From: Mediterraneibacter hominis
GTDB taxonomy: Bacteria > Bacillota > Clostridia > Lachnospirales > Lachnospiraceae
Direction: 5' to 3'
NCBI RefSeq assembly: GCF_014287475.1
Contig: NZ_JACOPF010000004.1
Coordinates: 186,001 to 250,000, forward strand
Length of the DNA: 64,000 bases
A program made the translations under genes and the position numbers. How positions within the stretch are numbered: position 1 is the stretch's first letter; each line of letters begins with the position of its first letter. The notes below the pieces were generated by a model. The model made no database searches and was not told where the DNA came from. It worked only from the letters and a program-made list of their open reading frames with translations. Shown in pieces: positions 53,424-63,000 of this stretch.

Positions 53424-54758
53424 TTACTCTTCCTCCAAATCTGTAAATCCCAATAATTTGCAGAACAAAAACCCTGCTACATAAGAGATTGCAACTGCAA
53501 GCAAATATTTCAGCGGACTCGTCGTAATAAGAGAAAGCTGTAAGCCTGACAATTCCGGAATCTTAGCAGCAACATGCATAATTGCCATCGCACTTCCACC
53601 TACCGCACCGCCTAAACAGGAAGAAATAAACGGTCTCCCAAGCGGTATTGTCACGCCCCACATAAGAGGTTCTCCAATCCCTAGCATGCCGACTGGCAGC
53701 GCGTTCTTGCAAACCTTTTTCAGTCGTTTGTTTTTGGTCTTTAATAATACATAGAGAGCTGCTCCAACCTGCCCTGCGCCTGCCATACACGTCACTGGGA
53801 GAAGATAAGTAACTCCGAAATCAGCGATAAGCTGCGCATTTACTGCAATAAGTCCATGATGCATTCCCGTCATAACTAATGGAAGATATACAAGTGTCGC
53901 CAGGCCCGCTAAAGCTGGAACATTATAAATAATATAATGCACGAAGTTGCCGACCGCATCAGATACAAATCCTGCCACAGGCTGGAATACGATTAACCCT
54001 AAAAACGTCATAATAAAAATTGTAAACAGAGGTGTCAGGAACGTGTCTAAAATTTCCGGCATTTTCTTCCGTATCATTCGTTCTAGCTTTGCACCGAGGG
54101 CCGCGACAATGAGAACGGAAATTACACCGCCGCGTCCTGCCGTACACTCGATACCAAGCACATGGACTCCCGTAATATCCGCTGCATTTAGCACAGACGC
54201 CAGCACAGCTCCTAGGATTGGAGAACCGCCAAATTCCCTCGCAGCATTGTATCCTACGATAATCGGCAGAATCGTAAATACAGAATATGCAATCGCAGAT
54301 AAAATCTTTCCGAAATCTGCCTCCTTTAATTCTGGAAAGAATACATAACCCGCCTCATAGATAGCTACCATCAAACCGCAGGCAATAAATGCAGGCAAGA
54401 TCGGAATAAATACATGTGCGACTTTTTTCAACGTCCGCTTAAAGGGAGTGTTATTCTTTTCTCTGTTCTCCTGTTTGCGAAGCTCTGCTTCATCTCCCTC
54501 TGTCGTTTTAATTCCTGTAATCTCCGACATTTGAGCAGCAAGCTTTGCACTTTTTCCAGGGCCTACGACCAGCTGCACATGATTTCCCTCTACATTCACA
54601 CCTAAAATATCGTCTAATTTCTTTAATTTATCAATATCGCATTTCTTAACATCTTTTACAGTAATGCGTACCCGCGTCATACAATTCTCAATCGACAGCA
54701 AATTTTCTTTTGTTCCTAATTGTTCCACAATTACTGCTGCGTTTCCCTGAGCGCCCAT
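53424..54758 (-). CDS. murP: PTS IIBC component, MurNAc/sucrose type
   Basis: 444 residues. The IIB domain comes first, with the phosphorylated Cys26 in ENCMTRVRI. IIC follows with about ten helices, the GMHHGLIAVN block and the conserved GIGEPLMWG motif. No IIA domain is fused. With MurQ and an RpiR regulator downstream, it most likely imports MurNAc as MurNAc-6-phosphate. AAAGGAGG precedes the ATG. Confidence 0.9.
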   Translation of the reverse strand: MGAQGNAAVIVEQLGTKENLLSIENCMTRVRITVKDVKKCDIDKLKKLDDILGVNVEGNHVQLVVGPGKSAKLAAQMSEITGIKTTEGDEAELRKQENREKNNTPFKRTLKKVAHVFIPILPAFIACGLMVAIYEAGYVFFPELKEADFGKILSAIAYSVFTILPIIVGYNAAREFGGSPILGAVLASVLNAADITGVHVLGIECTAGRGGVISVLIVAALGAKLERMIRKKMPEILDTFLTPLFTIFIMTFLGLIVFQPVAGFVSDAVGNFVHYIIYNVPALAGLATLVYLPLVMTGMHHGLIAVNAQLIADFGVTYLLPVTCMAGAGQVGAALYVLLKTKNKRLKKVCKNALPVGMLGIGEPLMWGVTIPLGRPFISSCLGGAVGGSAMAIMHVAAKIPELSGLQLSLITTSPLKYLLAVAISYVAGFLFCKLLGFTDLEEE

Positions 54759-54801
54759 AAAGTTTCCTCCTTTTTATTCACTCTTTTCCTTGTTCTTCTA
54801 A

Positions 54802-55740
54802 TCAAAATTCTTTCTTATAAGAGACAAATGTCCGAAATACTTCTAAGCCATGCCTCTCATAGTATCTTCTCCCTGGCTCGTCCGTCGTAATAAAATACAT
54901 CCTATATATACCCTTTTTACACATCTCATAGCACTGCAGTTCTAAAAGAATACCTCCGATACCTGCATTTCTTTCTGATTCTGCCACCCCTATAGGTCCG
55001 AAACGCATCGGATTGCCGTCGATTGCCCGCATACAAAAGCCACATATTTTCTCTTCCTTATCTAGTACAAGCAGGATCACGTCCTGCGCTGTTTCCTTCT
55101 GCATTGCAAGCAAAGCGTTACGTTTCCAGCCTCCTCCAAACTCCTCCTTCAAGAACTCCAGAAGCTCAAGACTGTAAGAATAGTTAAACTGAATAAATCG
55201 GTAGCCCTTTCTCTCGGCTTCCTCTTTCTTTTCTAATGTCTGATCTGATAGTCTGTATCCATGAAGATTTTTTCCCATTGAATAATGCTCTTCTCCAGGC
55301 ATGTAACCCTGTTCTTCAAAAAAGCAAACCGCAGCTTTATAATTTCCTGTATCTATACCCGGGAAAAAGTAATTGGGAGAATATGCACCCAGTGTAATAT
55401 TCCTGCACCCGGCTTTTTTCAATTCCTCCTCACATTCTGTCAGTAGCTTGCGTCCAATACCACGCCGCTGATATGCTTCATCTACAAAGAGCACGTTCAC
55501 CCAGCCGCGTTCCGGCTCAAGCCCCCTCTCGAGATAGGGAAATTTCCTCTTCGTCCCATAAATAAACCCGACGAGTTTGCCATCCACCTCCGCAACTCGG
55601 CTGAAACGCACGTCAAAATTTTCGTCAAATATGGCCTGCCTGCGAAACTTTTTTACGTCAATCGCATCCACCGTACAAGTGCGGTTCCACAGATCGACAA
55701 TCGCTTCCTCATCCTTTTGTGTATAGCGCCTTATGTTCAT
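54802..55740 (-). CDS. Two-domain GNAT acetyltransferase
   Basis: About 312 residues with two GNAT domains. The first has the acetyl-CoA loop QRRGIGRKLL near residue 95; the second has NAGIGGILLELQC near residue 255. I place the start at ATG 55740, since the longer frame (to 55809) runs across the predicted -10 at 55796-55801; the ribosome site is weak. It lies 43 bases ahead of murP and shares its promoter, so it may act on an amino sugar or cell-wall fragment. A GNAT gene also accompanies the mur cluster of Bacillus. Substrate unknown. Confidence 0.75.
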   Translation of the reverse strand: MNIRRYTQKDEEAIVDLWNRTCTVDAIDVKKFRRQAIFDENFDVRFSRVAEVDGKLVGFIYGTKRKFPYLERGLEPERGWVNVLFVDEAYQRRGIGRKLLTECEEELKKAGCRNITLGAYSPNYFFPGIDTGNYKAAVCFFEEQGYMPGEEHYSMGKNLHGYRLSDQTLEKKEEAERKGYRFIQFNYSYSLELLEFLKEEFGGGWKRNALLAMQKETAQDVILLVLDKEEKICGFCMRAIDGNPMRFGPIGVAESERNAGIGGILLELQCYEMCKKGIYRMYFITTDEPGRRYYERHGLEVFRTFVSYKKEF

Positions 55741-55795
55741 TTCCCTACTGTTCCACTCCTTCCATTGCTTTTGTCTGACCGGTCTTAATATGCCC

Positions 55796-55854
55796 ATTAT
55801 AACATCCAAAATACTTTTATCAATAAATTATATTTTTAATGAAATTAAATTTCA
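55796..55854 (-). promoter_or_regulatory. Promoter and RpiR-type operator of the MurNAc operon
   Basis: TTGATA (55818-55823), a 16-base spacer and TATAAT (55796-55801) on the minus strand. Upstream lies the perfect palindrome TGAAATT-A-AATTTCA (55840-55854), of the TGAAA/TTTCA type bound by RpiR/MurR regulators. Confidence 0.7.
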
Positions 55855-55926
55855 CTCTTTGGATAAATCGCCCTATTTTTTTATAAACATCTGATTTTTT
55901 TGTACAAAACGCATAATTCCAAAAAA

Positions 55927-55960
55927 AAGACAATGGAATATTTTCATATCCCACTGTCTT
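55927..55960 (-). terminator. Terminator of the L-xylulose branch genes
   Basis: Arms AAGACAGTGGGATA / TATTCCATTGTCTT (two non-Watson-Crick pairs) followed on the minus strand by TTTTTT. It ends the lyxK-ulaE-araD transcript. Confidence 0.85.
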
Positions 55961-55995
55961 ATATTTTAAATAATTCACTTTGATGTTTGTCTTCT

Positions 55996-56685
55996 TTACT
56001 TCTGCCCATAATAAGCATTTGGCCCATGCTTTCTGTAATAATGCTTGTCCTGCAATTCCTGCGGCGCCGGTTTTACATCTGGATTTATCATTTCTGTCTG
56101 TGCCGCCATCTTTGCCACCTCTTCTAAAACAACCGCATTATGTACCGCCTCGTGTGCGTCCTTTCCCCAAGTAAACACTCCGTGATTCTTACACAAAACC
56201 GCTGGCATTGCCATATATTCTTTTTCTTTGAAATAATCTACGATTAAGACACCTGTGTTCTTTTCGTATGCTTCGTCTATTTCTTCCTTTGTCAGATTCC
56301 TTACACAGGGGATTTCTCCATACATATAATCTGCGTGTGTCGTTCCATAACATGGAATGCCTCTTCCTGCCTGCGCCCAGCTTGTACCCCAGGGCGAATG
56401 TGTATGCACGATTCCAGTCACTTTGGGCAGCCCTCTGTAAATTTCTAAATGCGTCGGGGTATCGGAGGACGGGTTGTATTCTCCCTCAATCTTATTTCCC
56501 TCCAAATCCATCACTACCATATCTTCCGGCTTTAATTTATCGTACTCTACTCCGCTTGGTTTAATTACAAAGTATCCTGTCTTTCTGTCAATCTCACTGA
56601 CATTGCCCCATGTAAAGGTTACAAGCTGATATTTAGGCAAAAGCATATTCGCCTCATATACTTTCTGTTTTAATTCTTCCAGCAT
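55996..56685 (-). CDS. araD: L-ribulose-5-phosphate 4-epimerase
   Basis: 229 residues of the class II aldolase/AraD family. The zinc ligands are in VHTHSPWGT and NHGVFTWG; the substrate loop SSDTPTHLEIYR and the GNVSE motif are present. It converts L-ribulose 5-phosphate to D-xylulose 5-phosphate, feeding the pentose phosphate pathway. AAGGAGAG precedes the ATG. It is the last step of the LyxK-UlaE-AraD branch encoded here (UlaF/SgbE are equivalent names). Confidence 0.93.
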   Translation of the reverse strand: MLEELKQKVYEANMLLPKYQLVTFTWGNVSEIDRKTGYFVIKPSGVEYDKLKPEDMVVMDLEGNKIEGEYNPSSDTPTHLEIYRGLPKVTGIVHTHSPWGTSWAQAGRGIPCYGTTHADYMYGEIPCVRNLTKEEIDEAYEKNTGVLIVDYFKEKEYMAMPAVLCKNHGVFTWGKDAHEAVHNAVVLEEVAKMAAQTEMINPDVKPAPQELQDKHYYRKHGPNAYYGQK

Positions 56686-56736
56686 AATTTTTCTCTCCTT
56701 TTCTATCGCTCTTTGTATCCTTGTTTCTCTAAAACA

Positions 56737-57579
56737 TTATTCCTGTCTGTCCAAAATGGCACGCATCTTTTGATTGGACTGCGCCAAATCCTGCCTCCAA
56801 TTTTCTCCGCCCAGATACCAAAATTCTGTCACATACTTGCGGATTCCCATTTTCCACGCCTTGTCAATGATTTCTTCAAACGGCACATGCCCCTGTCCAT
56901 ACAGCAGGTCTCGGAAAATCCCTGGTTTTGTCTCTTTTAAATGCATCGCCGCCATATGTCCTCTTCCCGTTTCTATGTCATCTAATACATTTTTCCCATA
57001 AGAAACGGCTGCATTCATGATATTTCCGCAGTCCGGATAGACATTCAGATACGGCGACTTATTTGCCTTTACATATGCCATAGCCTTTTCGACCGTATTC
57101 ATAAATTCTGTCTCCATCGTCTCAAATCCCATCACGATTCCAAGACTGGAAGCCATTTGTACCGCTTTTGTAAGATTTTCCGCAAAACGTTTTCTCGTTG
57201 CTTCACTGCCTTCCTCATAGTAAACATCATATCCCGCAAGCTGAATGACTCGGATCCCTAAGTCGTCCGCAAGCTCAAGCGCCTTCTCCATAATCTCCAT
57301 ACCGCGTCTGACTGTCTGCTCATCATTGCTTCCAAGGGGATATTTCCGGTGTCCGCTTAAGCACATCGTACGGACAGGAACCCCTACTTCATACATGGTC
57401 TTTACTAATTCCAAGCGTTCTTCTTTCGTCCAGTTCAGCCGCGCAAGTTTTTCATCCGTCTCGTCAATGCTGATTTCCACAAAATCATATCCTGCCTCTT
57501 TTGCTGCCTTAAGCTTCTCTTTCCACGTCAGAGCAGAAGGCATTGCCTTTTCATAAAGTCCTATCGTATACCTTTTCAT
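56737..57579 (-). CDS. ulaE: L-xylulose-5-phosphate 3-epimerase (UlaE/SgbU family)
   Basis: 280 residues from ATG 57579, which has GGAG nine bases upstream; an ATG at 57594 would overlap that site. N-terminal GLYEKAMP is diagnostic for UlaE/SgbU. Metal ligands of the TIM barrel are in ETMETEF, YPDCGN, HLKET and TEFWYLGG. It interconverts L-xylulose 5-phosphate and L-ribulose 5-phosphate. It lies between the kinase and the 4-epimerase genes. Confidence 0.92.
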   Translation of the reverse strand: MKRYTIGLYEKAMPSALTWKEKLKAAKEAGYDFVEISIDETDEKLARLNWTKEERLELVKTMYEVGVPVRTMCLSGHRKYPLGSNDEQTVRRGMEIMEKALELADDLGIRVIQLAGYDVYYEEGSEATRKRFAENLTKAVQMASSLGIVMGFETMETEFMNTVEKAMAYVKANKSPYLNVYPDCGNIMNAAVSYGKNVLDDIETGRGHMAAMHLKETKPGIFRDLLYGQGHVPFEEIIDKAWKMGIRKYVTEFWYLGGENWRQDLAQSNQKMRAILDRQE

Positions 57580-57669
57580 AGACTGACACTCCATTCTCTC
57601 TTACTTACACCATCTTTTAAGTCTAACAGTGTCCAACATAAATATATACTTTTTTTCAAAATTCTTCAA

Positions 57670-59184
57670 TTAATTCTTAAAATACTTCCATGCAGAATTG
57701 AGTCCATCAATAACCGCCCTGTACCGCTGATACTTCTTGGCATAAATCAGAGCATATTCTGCACGCGGATAAATTGTTTTGCTTATCTTTACGGTTCGTT
57801 CTATTGCAGTCTTATAATCCGGGTAAATTCCTGCTGCAATCCCCGCTGCCATCGCTGCTCCCTGTGCACCCAGTTCCTTATCTTCTATGACATCTATCGG
57901 AATCTGAAGAACATCCGCAAAGATCTGCACCCATACATCAGAATTTGCCGCCCCTCCTGACAGACGGATAGATTTCGGTTTTTCTCTGTTCACAAGAAGC
58001 TTCTGCACATGTGTATAGTGGGAAAACACAATGCCCTCATATACTGCCCGCAACATATACTGCTTGTTGTGGTAAGCTGTCAGTCCTACAAAGGTACCCT
58101 TAGCCAAAGGATCTTCATTAGAACCATTTAGGAACGGAAGAAATACAATATCACTGTCCGAAGGAGCGATCGCTTCTACCCATTTATTTGTAATATCATA
58201 GACAGATTTCCCGCTTTCTTTTGCTTCCGCTTTCTCATAGGACATTAAGTTTCGGATAAACCATTCCATATTTCCCGCAGAAGTAGGACTGCTCTCCTCC
58301 ACCAGATAATACCCTGGTATACAGAACATAGAATTCAGTGCGACGGTTCCGTTTTTCACCGGACTCTTCCGTATAAATTCGTTGATGCTCCATGTTCCCG
58401 CCACCATGCACATCTGTTCCTCGTCCGACAAGCCTGAAGCAATTCCACAAGCGTTGACATCAAACATCCCTGCCGCTACAGGGATACCTTCCGGCAGACC
58501 TGTCTTTTCTGCCGCTTCTTTTGTCACATATCCACATATATCAGAGGAATATCTAAGCGGAGGCAGTTTATCGTACACGTCTTCCAGACCAAAATATCCC
58601 AGCAATTCCTTATCATAAGCCTGCGTTGTCAAATTCACAAAATTTGCTCCTGAAAAATCTGTATACTCTGCATATGCTTCTCCTGTCAGCATGTAACGGA
58701 TATAATCTTTTACGGCAAAAATATATTTCGTATTGTCAAGCACCTCTGGTTTATTGTCCTTCAGCCAGGCGAGAATGCTGACTGGCTGGCACGCCAGAAT
58801 ATCCTGAAAGGATTTCTTATAAACCCTCTCTTTTGTCCCGTCTTTTTCCCACTTCTCTACATACTCCCAGGCGCGGGCATCCGTAGAAATGATCCCGTTA
58901 TATGCAGGACGTCCATCTTTTCCAACCAGATACAGCCCCTTGCCGTGTCCGGAGAAAGATACGCCGGCGATGTCTGCCGGAGCGATACCACTTTTCTCAA
59001 TCGCCGTACGCACCGCCTCTGCATTTACATTCCATAACTCGTCCATATTTCTCTCTGTATACCCCGACTTAGGAGTAAGTGTAACCGTCGGCACGCTTGC
59101 CACCGAAATCTGTGTGCCCTCCTCATCAAACAGCGCAGCTTTGGAAAAAGTTCCTCCGTTGTCGATTCCTATTAAATATCTCAT
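57670..59184 (-). CDS. lyxK: FGGY-family L-xylulokinase
   Basis: 504 residues (E. coli LyxK 498). The phosphate-binding GIDNGGTFSKAALFDEEG is at the N-terminus, GVSFSGHGKGLYL near residue 72, and the FGGY C-terminal block SIRLSGGAANSDVW near residue 410. With UlaE and AraD downstream it would phosphorylate L-xylulose and pass it on to D-xylulose 5-phosphate. A related ketose is possible. AAGGAGG precedes the ATG. No transporter gene is adjacent. Confidence 0.88.
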   Translation of the reverse strand: MRYLIGIDNGGTFSKAALFDEEGTQISVASVPTVTLTPKSGYTERNMDELWNVNAEAVRTAIEKSGIAPADIAGVSFSGHGKGLYLVGKDGRPAYNGIISTDARAWEYVEKWEKDGTKERVYKKSFQDILACQPVSILAWLKDNKPEVLDNTKYIFAVKDYIRYMLTGEAYAEYTDFSGANFVNLTTQAYDKELLGYFGLEDVYDKLPPLRYSSDICGYVTKEAAEKTGLPEGIPVAAGMFDVNACGIASGLSDEEQMCMVAGTWSINEFIRKSPVKNGTVALNSMFCIPGYYLVEESSPTSAGNMEWFIRNLMSYEKAEAKESGKSVYDITNKWVEAIAPSDSDIVFLPFLNGSNEDPLAKGTFVGLTAYHNKQYMLRAVYEGIVFSHYTHVQKLLVNREKPKSIRLSGGAANSDVWVQIFADVLQIPIDVIEDKELGAQGAAMAAGIAAGIYPDYKTAIERTVKISKTIYPRAEYALIYAKKYQRYRAVIDGLNSAWKYFKN

Positions 59185-59259
59185 ATCTGCCTCCTTAGAA
59201 ATTTTTCCTTTTTCCTATTGAAAAAGATAACTGTAAATATAAATCAAAAACAGTAATTC

Positions 59260-59290
59260 TGTTGACTTTCCGCCACTTAGCTTTTAAACT
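59260..59290 (+). promoter_or_regulatory. Possible promoter of mscL
   Basis: TTGACT, 17 bases and TAAACT on the plus strand in the lyxK-mscL divergent region. The -10 is only a moderate match, so confidence is low. Confidence 0.35.
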
Positions 59291-59423
59291 CTTAAGCTGA
59301 CTGCCGGACTTTGAAACTATTATAACATGAAATCCGGAATGATACACAAAAGATTAAAATATCCCAAAGCCCTGCCTTTGGGCGGCATTTATATTTCTAA
59401 AGTGCCGGGAAAGGAACAAAAGT

Positions 59424-59831
59424 ATGAAAAAATTTATTGAAGAATTCAAAGCATTCGCGCTGCGCGGCAACATGATGGATATGGCTGTCGGTGTTATTAT
59501 CGGAGGTGCATTCTCCGGAATTGTAACGTCTCTTACTGACAATTTTATTAATCCTGTCTTAAACCTTGTAACCGGAGGGAAAGTATACTCTCTTCAGGAT
59601 TGGGCTGGATTCGCTTCCGCATTCTTATCCTCACTTGTAAATTTCTTAATTATGGCGTTTGTCTTGTTCTGCCTTCTCAAAGCCATAAACAAATTAATGG
59701 CATTTGGAAAGAAACCAGAAGTGCCTGCTGCTCCAACTACAAAGGTATGTCCCTTCTGTAAAACAGAAATTGCACTAGAGGCAACAAGGTGTCCTCACTG
59801 CACTTCTACACTGGAGGAAGCAAAAGCCTAA
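59424..59831 (+). CDS. mscL: Large-conductance mechanosensitive channel with zinc ribbon
   Basis: 135 residues. The N-terminal helix and first membrane segment FALRGNMMDMAVGVIIGGAF match MscL, and the second membrane helix is near residues 70-92. It opens on membrane tension to release solutes during osmotic downshock. After the second helix, in place of the usual short charged C-terminal helix, there is a four-cysteine zinc ribbon: CPFC...CPHC at about residues 110-128. Ribosome site AAAGGA. It stands alone on the plus strand. Confidence 0.93.
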   Translation: MKKFIEEFKAFALRGNMMDMAVGVIIGGAFSGIVTSLTDNFINPVLNLVTGGKVYSLQDWAGFASAFLSSLVNFLIMAFVLFCLLKAINKLMAFGKKPEVPAAPTTKVCPFCKTEIALEATRCPHCTSTLEEAKA

Positions 59832-59863
59832 TTAAGTATAGGGAAACAAGAAGTCCAAAAGAA

Positions 59864-60036
59864 CAAAGTGAGCAAGCCCACTTCAACTCCCCTGCCCCTC
59901 AATCTTGAGGGACTTGTCCACTTTGCGCGCCGCTGCAATACCGCAAAGCGGTAAAATTTCCTTATTGCGGCGTGTGCATACTGCCCGAAGGGCTTTTATA
60001 TCATAGGGCAGTCCGAAGGACTTTCCTATGATATAA
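59864..60036 (-). repeat. Terminator-adjacent modular repeat, copy B
   Basis: Shares the 37-base block (59874-59910) with copy A, with arms CAAAGTGAGCAAG (59864-59876) and CTTGTCCACTTTG (59913-59925). Relative to A it carries an extra ~40-base hairpin module (GCCGCTGCAATA...TATTGCGGC with inner ACCGC-AAA-GCGGT). Its last hairpin is ATATCATAGG...CCTATGATAT. It ends at the A-run of the terminator at 60037-60094. Confidence 0.85.
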
Positions 60037-60094
60037 AAAATACGTCTTGTAAAAGAGGCTAGATATTATTTGCCTCTCATACAAGACGTATTTT
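60037..60094. terminator. Bidirectional terminator, mscL / GH106-like gene
   Basis: 15-bp stem AAAATACGTCTTGTA / TACAAGACGTATTTT with inner AGAGGC/GCCTCT pairing, and A/T runs at both ends. It serves the convergent mscL (plus) and glycosidase (minus) genes. Confidence 0.9.
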
Positions 60095-60097
60095 ATA

Positions 60098-63000
60098 TTA
60101 TTTTTGCTTCCACAGGATAGGTGCTTTTAAAATTCCAGTCTTTTTGAGCTGATATTCATAAGACCAACTGTCCAGGGTTGTTCTCCACGCATTTGGATCA
60201 AAATATATTTCCTGTTCATCACAGTCGTGAATCGCACCGAATGTATTGACGCGGTTTCCATAACTTATAATTTCTATAAGATGTTTTCCCGGAGATGTTG
60301 TCTCAAAAGCCGCCCTGTATGGAGCCTTGAAAATTTCTCCCACGTCTTTTCCATCTACTCTTACTTTTAGAAGCGGAGCGCGGAATTTTGAAACCTCCAG
60401 TATATAGCTGCCCTGTTCTAAATCTATCTCTGTCTTATAAACCGCGTTTCCGCCATAGAACGACATTCCCTGTTCTGTAAGACTGCCCCAGAAAAAGCTC
60501 TCTCTCTCTTTTTTAAGAACTGCACGGCTCCCTGTCACCTGAACCGAAAAATCTCCTAAAAGATACATGGATTCCAGATTGACCTTCCCTGTAAACTCTA
60601 CCTCCAATTTCAATTCATGCAGCCCTTCTTTTAAGGCTGGAAGCGCTATCGTGTGAATACACGGATCTACGAAATATCCCGTTTCTTTCTTTGAGATTTC
60701 TTCTTTGTCCAGCCAAATTCGGGATTCCTTCAATGCCTCCAGCCCAAGCTGTATGTCTTTTACAGCGTCTTGGCAAAAAATCTCATATTGGAGCATAATT
60801 TTATATGGTTTTTCTTCCTTTTTCTGCGTCCATGGCTGTGCCAGAGCCGCCCTTCTAAGCGGCAGATGAAGCAGTGTGCGAAGCCGATTGTCCGCCCTTA
60901 GAATCTCCTCCGGCCCTTCTAATGTCTTCCCGTCAAAGCAGTACCGCGGCATATCCAGTACAAGAACATTCGGCTCTTCTCTTTCTATTTTTACCGGGCT
61001 GGCAAATAAGTCCTTTGCCTCCCAGTCTTTTCCTTCTGTCGTATAATAGTTTTTTTCCTTTCCGTTTTCAGAACCTCTGCAAATATCTCTGCCGGTGCTC
61101 GTTGTCGTTTCTGCTTCTTCTGCGGGCTCCAGATACAGCAGAAGACTGTCATGCTCAAAGAAACGGCGGTAAAGTACTGTCTTATCTTTGCAAACTTCTG
61201 CCTCTACTTCCCGTTTATCTCCAGTCATTGTGTCAAACTCCGTCACTTTCCAGCTTCCGGCAAGTTCTATTTTCACATCATCCGGCAAGATCAAGTCCGG
61301 ATTGTCCTGCGCGCGCCCATTTGCAATAAACAACCAGCGTCCGTTTTCCTCCTGCCTCATCTGATACAGATATTTTTCTGTTCTCTCGCCGTTCCAATTC
61401 TTCTTGTGATTTGGCTTTTTCAAATGTTTTTCTCCATGAAAACGTATATCTAGCAGGCGATATGGTTCCAGCTCTGTAAGAAGCTCCAGTTTTGAAAATC
61501 CGATTTGCGTACAGCGTGAAGCAAATTCTTCTCCTGCTATACTTCTGCATGCATCAATGTACTGCGGTGCTTTTCCCATGAATACGATCTTTTTCCCTGC
61601 TTTTTTCATCTCCTCTAAGATAGAGAGCGTAGTCCCGCGCAGGGTCAGACAGCCTGGAACAACAATCGCGTCATATTCCATTTTCCCTACCTTGCGCCCA
61701 TCCCATTCTTCCGGAAGGAGACTCTCTGATATATAGTCGAAATCCAGATTATTAAACAAAAGCCATTCCGTCACATCCGCAAATCTTCTGTCTAACTCCT
61801 GCCGCTTCTGTCCTGTCTGCTGGTTCGGTCCAAACAAAATCCAACAGGATTCCACCGGATGAATAACACCGATTTTCACAAGCGGTGTTCCTTTCCTAAG
61901 TGCTGTATTTACCCTTGCAAAATGTGTCTCGATTATCCCATACTCCTTATACCAGGGAGACTGAAAACCGATTGCCGCCGGATAATCTCTTTTTGCCTCT
62001 CCTCCCATGCTCATCCAGTTTAGATGATGTACGCGGTGTGTAATCCCCAGAGCCGCCTGCCAGTCCCCCTGAAGCTTATGCCTGCGAAAATCAAAGTCCC
62101 AGTTTGTAACACCATACAGCTCGCTTGCCACGCCTTCTTTTCCATACTGATGACACACACTTTCCGCCTGTTTCGCGGTCGTATACTCCCGCGCGTCACA
62201 GAGCATATCGATTCCCGGGAGAGAAAAGCCTCTTAAGCTTCTCATAACCTCTCCAAGCGCCTGTGTCTGAGATTGCAGTGTAGGTTCCTCCATCATATGT
62301 CCTGCAAGCCGGATCCCATTTTCTTTACACCAGTTCCCAACCTGATCGGAAAATGCTTCTGCAAACCTTTCTGTCACATGATCGTGATACCAGTAACGAT
62401 ATTTAGATACCTTTTCGTTTGGGAGCTCCCACAGAAGCTCTGGGATATGATCCAGCAGATCTTCGCCATAGGTTTTTTTATAGCTTTTGGCAAAATCATC
62501 AGTAAAAGGAAGCATCACCTCTTCTTTTGATTCTGCTGTCCCTAGAAATTTTTTTCTTCCAAACTGTGGTTCATCCGTAAAAACAGATGGAATCGTCTGC
62601 CCAAATTCTTCTCCGACTGCTTTTTTATATGCTTCATGTGTTACCTCTATAAAATACCGGATCGCCTCTGGATTTAAGGAATCTACATAAGACTGATTAT
62701 TAAACCAGGGACTGTCATGTGCAATTTCTAAATATGCATACCATATTTTAGCGCCGGGACAAGCTTTTGCATTTTCATCACATCTCTCATAAGAAGCAAG
62801 TGTCCCGTCTGTATTCAATCTCACATAATATGCGGCAAGAAAACGGCCGTTTCCCTGCGGAGAGGAAGATGCCATAGAGTCCGCACTTCTATGATCGTAT
62901 GTTTTTGTCCCTTTTTTATATGTGGTAATCAGTATATTTCTGCTGCGGTACTGCGGATGTACTGTCACTTTTCCCCCGCCATAGCCCGATGGCCACCGAT

